From contig NC_135567.1 of NCBI RefSeq assembly GCF_964340395.1, positions 17,206,806 to 17,220,305 of the forward strand: DNA of 13,500 bases. Direction: 5' to 3'. Source of the DNA: Glandiceps talaboti (taxonomy: Eukaryota; Hemichordata; Enteropneusta; Spengelidae). The position numbers were made by a program, and so were the translations under genes. The notes under the pieces were generated by a model. That model did no database searches. It saw only the letters and a program-made list of their open reading frames with translations, and was not told where the DNA came from. Below, piece by piece: positions 1 to 7,475 of the stretch (position 1 is its first letter; each line of letters begins with the position of its first letter).

Positions 1-221
1 CAAGTTAGTTAGCTTGTTGACTATGCGGGCCAATTTTACACACGTATATTTCTAACTTTAGAGCACTGAATGGAATCAAAATGAATCTAAATGACTTTGA
101 TACTTACTATAAAAAAACATTTACTTGCCTTCCTTGTCGAGAATTGGGTAAACAAAAATTAATCAGTCAATTAATCAATATCACACAAAAAATTTGATTT
201 ATTTCACCATCAAAATTCATC

Positions 222-360
222 CTTCCATTGATCAATATCACAAAAATAAATAAGTTTTATTGCATCACAAAAATTAATCATTGAATCATTGAATCAATCA
301 ATCAATCAACCAACCAACCAACCAATCACTCAATAAATGAATCAATTAATCGAATGATCA
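222..360. repeat. Degenerate AATC/AACC simple repeat
   Basis: Runs of AATC, then AACC at about 305-322, mixed with imperfect ATTGAATC steps. It lies in the 3' flank of the zinc-finger gene. The short forward reading frame that starts near here is a by-product of the repeats. Confidence 0.8.
256..261 (-). promoter_or_regulatory. Candidate polyadenylation signal of the zinc-finger gene
   Basis: The minus strand reads AATAAA here, about 250 bases past the TGA stop. A second AATAAA lies at 198-203. The region is so AT-rich that chance matches are expected. Confidence 0.3.
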
Positions 361-408
361 ATCAATTACATGCTCACTGCTCCCTGTGGAATTACCACCT
401 TGTAAGCA

Positions 409-409
409 T

Positions 410-446
<37 letters not shown>

Positions 447-463
447 ATATATATATATATACA
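409..463. repeat. (CA)n-(TA)n compound microsatellite
   Basis: About eleven CA units run directly into TA units, 45 bases beyond the zinc-finger stop codon and probably inside its 3' UTR. Confidence 0.92.
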
Positions 464-508
464 TATGTTCCCTATTGAACCCCCACCATATTCACATACG
501 CATTCTTT

Positions 509-1984
509 TCATTTTGTGTGTATCGCCATGTGTCTTTTCACAGAGCTACTGTGACTGAATCCTTGACCACACTCTTTACATATAAATGGTCTTTCATTTG
601 TGTGTATCCTCATGTGCACTTTCAGAGCATTGCTGTTATTAAATCTTTTACCGCACTCTTTACAAGGAAACGGTCTCTCATCTGTGTGAATTCTCACGTG
701 TACATTCAAACCCCCTCTTTGATGAAACCCTTTACCACATTCTTTACATACAAATGGTCTCTCATTTGTATGTACCCTCATGTGATCCTTCAGAGTAGTG
801 TTTATATTAAACCCTTTACCACACTTTGGACAAACAAACAGTCTCTCATTTTTGTGTATCATCATATGCACTTTCAGATTGCACTTGTGGTTAAACTGTT
901 TACCACATTCTTGACAAACAAATCTTCTGTCATTTCTGTGTATAATCAAATGCTTTTTGAGATAATTATTTCTATTAAACCCTTTACCACATTCTTTACA
1001 TACAAATGGTCTTTTGTTTGTAATGTGTTCCTCAGTAGTTGCTGTCATTGCACTGTTGTATTTCTGGGTATCATGTCCATGGCCTTCTGCTGGATTCAAA
1101 GAACAGGGAAAACCAACTTGCTGTATCCCTATAGGAAATGGGTTTATAGAAACACCAGTAGAATTTCCATGAACTCCTGTTGACATGCTACAGTCGTCCA
1201 CTGTGGTTAGTTGTTTAGTTGCCTTGTTATAGTCTGGGTCTTCCACTGTGGTTAGTTGTTTAGTTGCCTTGTTATAGTCTATGTCTTCCACTGTGGTTAG
1301 TTGTTTAGTTGCCTTGTTATAGTCTATGTCTTCCACTGTGGTTAGTTGTTTAGTTGCCTTGTTATAATCTGGGTCTTCCACTGTGGTTAGTTGTTTAGTT
1401 GCCTTGTTATAGTCTGGGTCTTCCACTGTTGTTAGTTGTTTAGTTGCCTTGTTATAGTCTGGGTCTTCCACTGTAATTAGTTGTTTAGTTGCCTTGTTAT
1501 AGTCTGGGTCTTCCACTGTAATTAGTTGTTTAGTTGCCTTGTTATAGTCTGGGTCTTCCACTGTGGTCAGTTGTTCAGTTGCCTTGCTATTCACAGTTTG
1601 TACAGAGTATTGAAAGTCTTCACTTGTTACTTTCCAATAATTTTGTTCAGTGTCAATGTCAAGGTCATCTGGTATCACACCATCTTCTATCTTTATTTGC
1701 ATATCCTCGTTCACTGTATCAATTGAGGAGACAACTTCTGCTCCAACATTTGGTTTGGTTTCAACCTTGACTTGCAAACGTTTATCAGAATGATGAAATA
1801 TATTTGATGAATAATGTGTGATGTCCATGTTTACTTCCTGTCTCTCTGGTCTATTTTCTCCAATTTTCACAACGATTTCTTCCTCAGAAAAATGAGGTAA
1901 CTCCATCAAATATCCATTTTCTTCATGATTATGACACAGGTTGCATTTCTTGGAATCTTCATTCTTGACTGTAATCTTCTCCAT
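509..1984 (-). CDS. C2H2 zinc-finger protein with nine 15-residue tandem repeats and six fingers
   Basis: Probable nuclear DNA-binding regulator, 491 residues in one intact exon. The ATG has a strong context (G at -3, G at +4) and an in-frame TAG six codons upstream supports this start; the stop is TGA. Residues 1-133 are acidic, with three psi-K-x-E sumoylation-type motifs (VKNE 6-9, VKVE 72-75, IKIE 97-100) and a CxxC at 14-17. Residues 134-268 are nine copies of KATKQLTTVEDPDYN with few changes. Residues 327-489 are six C2H2 fingers at a 28-residue period, all with CxxC and HxxxH. Linkers are mostly T(N/D)ERP, a variant of TGEKP. Helix residues -1,2,3,6 read R-N-Y-K, H-C-N-V, I-T-T-D, Q-G-G-V, N-N-A-V and H-S-S-R, so DNA contact is likely but the target is unknown. 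No KRAB, BTB, SCAN or ZAD domain is visible. The fingers are seen directly; a regulatory role is inferred from the family. Confidence 0.92.
   Translation of the reverse strand: MEKITVKNEDSKKCNLCHNHEENGYLMELPHFSEEEIVVKIGENRPERQEVNMDITHYSSNIFHHSDKRLQVKVETKPNVGAEVVSSIDTVNEDMQIKIEDGVIPDDLDIDTEQNYWKVTSEDFQYSVQTVNSKATEQLTTVEDPDYNKATKQLITVEDPDYNKATKQLITVEDPDYNKATKQLTTVEDPDYNKATKQLTTVEDPDYNKATKQLTTVEDIDYNKATKQLTTVEDIDYNKATKQLTTVEDPDYNKATKQLTTVDDCSMSTGVHGNSTGVSINPFPIGIQQVGFPCSLNPAEGHGHDTQKYNSAMTATTEEHITNKRPFVCKECGKGFNRNNYLKKHLIIHRNDRRFVCQECGKQFNHKCNLKVHMMIHKNERLFVCPKCGKGFNINTTLKDHMRVHTNERPFVCKECGKGFHQRGGLNVHVRIHTDERPFPCKECGKRFNNSNALKVHMRIHTNERPFICKECGQGFSHSSSVKRHMAIHTK
518..1006 (-). other. Six-finger C2H2 array within the zinc-finger gene
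   Basis: Fingers lie at residues 327-349, 355-377, 383-405, 411-433, 439-461 and 467-489. Each has two Cys, the conserved Phe, a Leu (Val in the sixth) and two His, so all six should bind zinc. The first two linkers (RNDRR, KNERL) depart most from consensus; the last three are TNERP or TDERP. The protein ends two residues after the last His. Confidence 0.95.
1182..1601 (-). repeat. Coding minisatellite, nine 45-bp units (15 codons each)
   Basis: Nine tandem 45-bp units encode KATKQLTTVEDPDYN. The period is exactly 15 codons, so the frame never breaks. Central units are nearly identical; changes are mostly one codon (LTT or LIT, EDP or EDI). The unit at the protein's N-terminal side (SKATEQ) and the last one (VDDCSM) are the most diverged, the usual edge pattern of unequal exchange or slippage. 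TVED and TTVE fit the acidic casein kinase 2 consensus, but that is inference. Confidence 0.95.
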
Positions 1985-2570
1985 GTCTTGTGGACACCTC
2001 TATCATCTAAGAGTTCAGCATCTGTTAGAAAACCATACATATATGATTACCCATTTTGTTCAGTTATAACATTTGTGCCTTTGATGTCATACTGTAAACC
2101 TGCATATTTTCACGACTAGAAAATTTTGCGATTTTACAGTCTTCATGTAGTTCACAAAGATTAATTTTCACTAATAACCATACTGGTACATTGCATTATG
2201 CAGAAATATATATTTTCGCTACTACTTATTTTCTCGTTTTTTGTTTTGTAGCGAAATTAGCGAAAATAAATCTTACGCGAACATTTATCACACAAATAAA
2301 AACTTTTATTGTACACAGTACCTTTGGTGTACAACTGGATGTTCTCTTGCTTGTAAACAAAAGTCCTCATGTCATTGTAAAGCTTTCCAAAAATGCTTAA
2401 TTGATTTTGAGATGTCTTAATTTTTGTCATATCTCCCTAAAATACAGCAGATATCAAAGGGTTGCCAAAAGACTCACTATTTGTATCATACACATTTTAT
2501 GTTCCCTAAGAACAACTTAGATAGATAAGAAACAGGCTTCCCATAGACCACTTACAAATATAAACAATCA
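1985..2570. other. Upstream flank of the zinc-finger gene; no gene seen
   Basis: AT-rich DNA that should contain the promoter or 5' UTR of the minus-strand gene, but no TATA box or initiator stands out. At about 2213-2276 an imperfect inverted repeat (ATTTTCGCTAC against GTAGCGAAAT, with a second GCGAAAAT) suggests an old small transposon. I see no coding signal. Confidence 0.5.
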
Positions 2571-2578
2571 GAGTGTCA

Positions 2579-3103
2579 AGTACCACTGCAGTGGCAGTAG
2601 CAGATCCTCAATGACAAGTCTAGTGCCACCACCCATGATATTTCTCGTCACTGAACATTTCCCAACAAATAAATCACACAGAACTCCTCGAACGCTTCCA
2701 TTCTACCTTATAATACCAAATGCAAACTAATTATTTCATTTCTCGTGCAGCACAAAACCACTCAAAAAGTCACCATAGCGATAGCCATTTGGCCGGGCAT
2801 GTACCGATGTCATGCATATGCTGACACTTGTGCCACCATCACTACAGAGACTGTTTTGAGTGGTTGTGTGCTGTGCAAGAACTTAAATAATAGCCTTCTA
2901 TGTGGTGTTTTAAGGTAAAATGGAAGCATTTGAAGAGTTCTGTGTGATTTATTTGTTGGGAGATGTTCAGCTCAAGAAAAATCGTGGCCTGGGGTATTGT
3001 GGATGGTGGCACTAGCCGTTTCACTGAGGAATGACTTGTGCCACCGCAGTGGCAGTAGTCTCTCCAGTGAGGGCCGGCTGCTGACACCTGGGTGGTACTA
3101 GAC
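2579..3103. mobile_element. Long inverted-repeat (foldback) element
   Basis: Two diverged arms of about 170 bases face each other. The left arm is about 2618-2786 and the right about 2846-3016. Shared blocks include CAACAAATAAATCACACAGA (left, about 2663-2682) and its complement at about 2936-2955, AGTGCCACC (2622) against GGTGGCACT (3005), and CCACTC against GAGTGG near the centre. Outer ends GTACCAC (2580) and GTGGTAC (3091) are also inverted. CAGTGGCAGTAG occurs directly near both ends. No clear target duplication was found, so the borders are approximate. It has no coding capacity, so any movement would depend on enzymes made elsewhere. Confidence 0.75.
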
Positions 3104-3269
3104 TCGGCCATAAACAATACCATCCAACCCTAACTGATACACAGACACAAACACGTCCTTTGAACAACTGCAGGCTAAGATTTTGACACATACAAATTAA
3201 TGATAGAAAGAATTCCACTCTCCTTGCATGGTTCGACCCCATAGTGACGTGTGTGTACACATATAATGC

Positions 3270-3376
3270 TAGTCCTGCTTGCAGATAGTGCACGGGTCTA
3301 TATTACTGACACAACCCTAAACACGGGACAATTGTCAGAATCGAGTCCCGGATTACACCGTATGCAAGCAGGACTA
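3270..3376. repeat. 14-bp perfect inverted repeat with 79-base spacer
   Basis: TAGTCCTGCTTGCA at 3270-3283 is the exact complement of TGCAAGCAGGACTA at 3363-3376. The spacing suits a small non-autonomous transposon of about 107 bases. No clear flanking duplication was seen. Confidence 0.6.
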
Positions 3377-3437
3377 ATACAATGCCTGCTTGTCAGCAGG
3401 AGTGTGATGTTGTTTGTATTTGAAATGTTTATATTTG

Positions 3438-3467
3438 CTCAGACCACTAAAAAATTAGTGGTCTGAG
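3438..3467. repeat. Perfect 13-bp hairpin with 4-base loop
   Basis: CTCAGACCACTAA, loop AAAA, then TTAGTGGTCTGAG. TATTTG occurs directly before the hairpin and one base after it, which could be a short target duplication. There is no neighbouring minus-strand gene for it to terminate, and the stem is short for an animal microRNA precursor. Confidence 0.7.
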
Positions 3468-3705
3468 GTATTTGTAATGAGTGGTATTTGTCTGGGAGAA
3501 AGATATTAACGTGAGATATTTATAGGTTTGCATGGCAACGAAATGATATTCTAGTGGGTTAATAGTATGACCTTTGACCCCACATATGACCTGGTCTTTT
3601 TACGCATACTTGATATTATGACAGTTTCGGATAAAATGTTTACGATCGTGGCCTGGACGAGTCACTATTCACTATTTGTCAGAAAACAGAGTATATGTTC
3701 GAAAA

Positions 3706-3781
3706 GAGACTGTCGACAGTCGTTCGTGCCTTTTTTGCTACATTTCATCTAAATCAAAGTCATCGCCTCGCTACGTAGCAC
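3706..3781. mobile_element. Diverged left arm of a TAGACTG-type element, interrupted at its right end
   Basis: It opens GAGACTGTCGACAGTC and follows the left arm of the element at 8523-8744 (GCCTTTTTT, then CTAC, TAAA, GTC blocks). Past the element inserted at 3791-4309, the bases ATGCGTACTGATA at about 4319-4331 resemble that element's centre in reverse orientation. I infer an older relative split by the later insertion. Its right terminal repeat is not recognisable. Confidence 0.55.
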
Positions 3782-3790
3782 TGGATACTA

Positions 3791-4309
3791 TAGTCTTGCT
3801 GCTAGACGTTCGGGCTTTCTTTCGATACCATAAGCGAACGAAGTTCGCAGTGAGGGCTTGCCCGAACAGTCTAGCAAATGTCATTTTCAGACCGGACATT
3901 CCATTCAGATTACGTTAAGCGGTGCGTTGGGCCATGTATGCATATATATACTTTAATATATTCAATCTCTGCATGCAGGTGTTGACAAACACATTTACGT
4001 CATCCGACATTACTATGTCTTATCAGTTTATAGTAATTGTGTTTGATGAGTGTGTAGACGTTGTCATTCACACATTTTAGTTAACACATTGGTGGTTATT
4101 TTTACAAGCCCCTCCTTAAGATGAATATGCATGAAAAAATAGCTATTGTCCTCTGTTCGTGCTTGTCGCTAATACGGTTCTCCAGTGATTGGCAGTTATT
4201 TATATCCTGATGGCATTTGCTAGACCTTGGATGTTCCAGCCTCGATAGCGATGTTCGGTCGTGTGTTGTATTCTATCGGAAGAACATCCGAGGTCTAGCA
4301 GATAGACTA
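3791..4309. mobile_element. 519-bp TAG...CTA inverted-repeat element with perfect 9-bp target duplication
   Basis: The ends TAGTCTTGCTGCTAGAC and GTCTAGCAGATAGACTA are imperfect inverted repeats. TGGATACTA flanks both sides (3782-3790 and 4310-4318). Each arm folds alone: GTTCGGGC...GCCCGAAC at 3808-3877 and GGATGTTC...GAACATCC at 4229-4289. A further inverted pair (GTCTAGCAAATG at 3879-3890, CATTTGCTAGAC at 4214-4225) brackets a spacer of about 320 bases that the 8222-8388 relative lacks. There is no transposase, so the element is non-autonomous. A 9-bp duplication is typical of Mutator-like elements, but family assignment is inference. Confidence 0.85.
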
Positions 4310-4318
4310 TGGATACTA

Positions 4319-5306
4319 ATGCGTACTGATAGGAACTGCGATTGCCGAAGGCACGAACTTTGAGTGCCGAAGTCTAGCTCTCGGCACGAATTCCCGACTT
4401 ATCAGGCAAGCTTGTCGAGTAGATTTTCGTCAAAATGAGATGTAAAATTACATAGTATACCTACCATTAATTAATAAGATGTTCCGACTTCATAATTTAC
4501 AGGGTTGATATTAATGCTGCAACACAGCTCAAAAACACACAGAAGCACTGACGACTCAAGTCTTACTGAAGCTTGAAGTACGAAAACACAACAAAGAGGT
4601 CAACCAAATAGCGCCATCAAGCGGTAACCCCTATCTTCACAATAGGCTAGGCTAAGGGCGCGTCAACGTGTCAAACACTGGGTGGTCTTTTTGATATTTT
4701 TCCCCATAAGGATACATATACTTACGCTTTTCATGACAAAATGACCACCCCATCTCGTCATCAATGAACACAGTACTTATCATAATGTTATAGTGATAAT
4801 TGATGTACATCTTTTCATTTTATCTTACAAATTATAAAAGGTGAGAAAAGCTGGTCCGAGTTACTGAAGTATATGGTTTTAATAAATGTATTTACAACTG
4901 TAAGCAAAGAGAGCCTGGAAACCGTATAACAAGCAAACGACCAAGCAATTTTAGTAAAATGTGCGTCGAGTTAGACAATATGTTTCTCGTTTATTGTCCT
5001 TAGGACTCTTGTTCATTGAAAACGGAAAACTTGTGGTGACCACTTTCCTTCCGAATCGGATTATAGCTATTGTTGAAGTGCAACCGAACTCTTTACCAGC
5101 CAATTGCCTCACTGAGAAGTCTGACAATACCGATTACATGAATAAAACCCGACGTGTGCACCAGCTTTAACACTGGTTCAACTAACCACAACTATAGCAA
5201 CTCAAACAGCTGTGTTGTCTGATTTTCCGTCTCACTGCTTCTACTATGACTACTAAATGCTGTTTTGAAAATTGTGGATAGGGGGGTCATTGTGTTTTAA
5301 ATTATA
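4319..5306. other. Intergenic stretch without a recognisable gene
   Basis: The first about 100 bases hold short inverted pieces such as TGCCGAAG and CTCGGCA, probably remains of the older element split at 3791. The rest is AT-rich. A reading frame at 4961-5170 encodes 69 residues with no motif I recognise and no convincing splice context. Confidence 0.5.
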
Positions 5307-5743
5307 TTTTCCGTTGTTTTTTCATATATGGTCTCTGTGTTATTGGTTCCTTCTCAGCAGACTTATTTTTATAGACAAGGCCATGTTTTATAGTTACTAA
5401 AATTTAATATAAATTAAACAATTTTTGAGAGCTAAAATGCCTTAATTCAGGGTTGTCGTTCTAGTGATTCAGCTTCCTTATTTCTATTACTACTTATGGT
5501 CTCTGTGTTATTAGTTCCTTCTCAGCAGATGTACAGCCATTACAGATTGGCAGAATAGGTTTATTTTGTCTTTTTTAGCTTGATGTCAGTTTCTGCATCA
5601 ACTATTCTTTCAAGACTTCCCAATGTTTACGATTTTTTTTCATAGATACATACAGATTTTTTCTCGAATACGTAAAAAAAAAAGTTAGGATCGGCGTGAA
5701 AAAACTAGGTGGGGTTGGGTAACCGGAACCAAACAACTTTTTT
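5307..5743 (+). repeat. Dispersed repeat, plus-oriented copy with internal duplication
   Basis: The segment from 5495 matches the reverse complement of 9806-10042 in order: AGATGTACAGCC-TTACAGATT, TTGATGTCAGTTTC, TTTTTTCTCGAATA, then GGTAACCGGAACCAAA. A 34-base block (TATGGTCTCTGTGTTATT, then GTTCCTTCTCAGCAG) occurs twice here (5327-5360 and 5495-5528) but once in the partner. The 237-base minus frame at 5602-5838 falls inside this repeat and is probably not a gene. Confidence 0.7.
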
Positions 5744-5864
5744 TTATTCTCTCGGGTTTTATTATTGTTATAATTCAACCATGAACATATAGACATATAT
5801 GATGCGATTTTACGCAGGAGAACATTAATTGTATACATCTATAAATGTCGCAATAAAAAATAAT

Positions 5865-5879
5865 CTCTGTCTCTCTCCC

Positions 5880-5942
<63 letters not shown>

Positions 5943-5943
5943 C
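5865..5943. repeat. (CTGT)n microsatellite
   Basis: About fifteen CTGT units follow a CT-rich lead-in. It directly abuts the repeat at 5945-6118, an arrangement common where a mobile element carries or lands beside a microsatellite. Confidence 0.93.
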
Positions 5944-5944
5944 A

Positions 5945-6118
5945 ATTATTTCATTTCTCGTGCAGCTCACAACCACTTAAAAAGTCTCAGTAGAAACAAC
6001 CATTCGGTCGGGCATATATACAGGTGTCATGCGTACGCATAATAACGCTGATCACACTTGTGACACCATCGATGATGAGGGCTGGCTACTGACATCTGGA
6101 TGGTACTAGACTTGGCAT
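5945..6118. mobile_element. Partial second copy of the 2579-3103 repeat family
   Basis: The start matches about 2730 onward (TTATTTCATTTCTCGTGCAG, then ACCACT, AAAAGTC, CGGGCAT). The end matches about 3067-3103 (GAGGGC-GGCT-CTGACA, then GGTACTAGACT-GGC). The inverted right arm is missing, so this is either a deletion derivative or the basic unit from which the longer element arose. It begins directly after the CTGT microsatellite. Confidence 0.7.
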
Positions 6119-6778
6119 TGACTATCTATCGGTTAGGCTGGGGTCAGAATTTACTGGAGAGGGTGGGGCTGGGGAGAAATTGTTTTGTTCAAAAAAAAAT
6201 CGTAGCCCCCTCCCTCCCGGCTACACATATATTAATGTGTAATTATACAGTTGCCCCTCCACATCAGAGATGCATAGTATAGTATGGTAAACTACATTAA
6301 ACTAACAGTGGAAATCAACTTCAGCATCCATACATAACATTGAGAGATTTCTTTACAAATATATGTAGGCTTTGCGAAAAAGGACTCACATTGAGCTGAA
6401 CTTGGGGATGCCTGGGCTTTCTCTTTCAATCTTGATTCTGGGAAGAAACAGCATCGCCCATGATAGCTAGTAGGGTGGGTGTGTCCCCTCCCACAGTAAG
6501 CACTTTAAAAAAAATAAGGACATGTACGAGGCCATTTAATGGCATAACATTTCAACCATACGCATTATCGAAAGCCACAGAGTACTTGATAATTGTTTTC
6601 AATACCCCAATTTACTCGAGTCAATACATCATTATACAACTGTATGGCTATATTACCTACATTACTTACCTATTCAAAGATATATTGGAAGACACACACG
6701 TTTGCGTAGCTATACTGCCTCAGAATTAAATGTATGGTAGGTAAATGAAGTGTACAATTTGCAAACAGAGACACATAG
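6119..6778. other. Intergenic stretch; no gene seen
   Basis: Mixed AT-rich DNA with a small inverted repeat around a C-rich core (GTAGCC...GGCTAC at about 6202-6222). Short frames at 6100-6282 and 6460-6729 lack recognisable motifs. Confidence 0.45.
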
Positions 6779-6857
6779 ATGAGAGAGAGAGAGAGACAGA
6801 GAGAGAGAGAAAGACAGAGAGAGAGACAGAGACAGACAGACAGACAGACAGACAGAG
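6779..6857. repeat. GA/GACA simple-sequence tract
   Basis: Interrupted GA dinucleotides pass into GACA tetranucleotides. Serine/leucine-rich or arginine/glutamate-rich frames through it are artefacts. Confidence 0.92.
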
Positions 6858-7317
6858 GAAGGCATACACAAATACATTCGCGTTGCCCAGTGTTACCCAA
6901 CTCATCACTGAATATAGGTATTGTGGCGAAGCTGCGAGGAAATTTTTAATCTACACGGTAAACGATCGCTCCTGAGGTTTAATTTGGATCAAATCATGAG
7001 CAAAATATTTCACCCTGCCCCTTTCAGACTTTCTTGCCCCCCCCTTTGAACCCTCAATTTCTTCCATGCCCCAATTCCCCCCCCCACCGTAAAGTCTGAC
7101 CCCAACCTTATCTTAACTAGTTGGTTACGTAATCGTAACGACTCTGGGGAAGACTCTTTTTGTTCTCATACCAATTAGCCTTTGTCCATTATGTACCTGT
7201 TTTCAATAGTTCTATCATGTGATGGTCTGCACCATGTAAGCATTCATTGTTTAGTCAACGAATTGCACTGCATGTATTGTTAAGTACATGTAGCTGTATA
7301 GGTGTGAGGGAATCAAG
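6858..7317. promoter_or_regulatory. Upstream flank of the sialyltransferase gene, with C-rich block
   Basis: This is the presumed promoter and 5' UTR side of the gene starting at 7318. A C-rich block at about 7035-7105 has two runs of eight or more C, so the minus strand is G-rich. No TATA box is evident. Two tiny upstream frames precede the start: ATG TAT TGT TAA at 7272-7283, and ATG TAG at 7288-7293, in frame with the main ATG. They matter only if transcription starts upstream of them. Confidence 0.4.
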
Positions 7318-7475
7318 ATGTTCAGTCCAACATTTAGTAAAGGTTGTCGAAGGATATACGGTGCACTTTTTCTGCTGAGTTTGTTTTTCAATCTCCTCAT
7401 GCTCCGTGATCGATGTGAGGAGAAGATTCTGAAGGATGACGTCATGGGAGTAAATTCCACGTTACCAACTCACAG
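7318..7475 (+). CDS. Sialyltransferase exon 1: cytosolic tail, signal anchor, start of stem
   Basis: Encodes residues 1-52 plus two bases of codon 53. Basic KGCRR precedes the hydrophobic YGALFLLSLFFNLLML, then charged RDRCEEK, as in a type II anchor. The exon ends CACAG|GTATGG. The first potential N-glycosylation site is NST at 46. Confidence 0.88.

Noticed and set aside
518-1183. 221-residue forward reading frame
   Set aside because: It is the antisense of the zinc fingers; the real gene is the minus-strand frame with intact fingers.
3260-3400. tRNA-like box B (AATCGAGTCCCGG)
   Set aside because: No box A at a suitable distance and no cloverleaf could be drawn; the small inverted-repeat element explains the region better.
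4961-5170. 69-residue forward frame
   Set aside because: No recognisable motif, unremarkable length for AT-rich DNA, and no clear splice sites or transcription signals.
5602-5838. 78-residue minus frame containing GSGYPTP
   Set aside because: It lies inside a dispersed repeat, its partner copy is broken, and no start context or splice support was seen. Kept only as a finding about the repeat.
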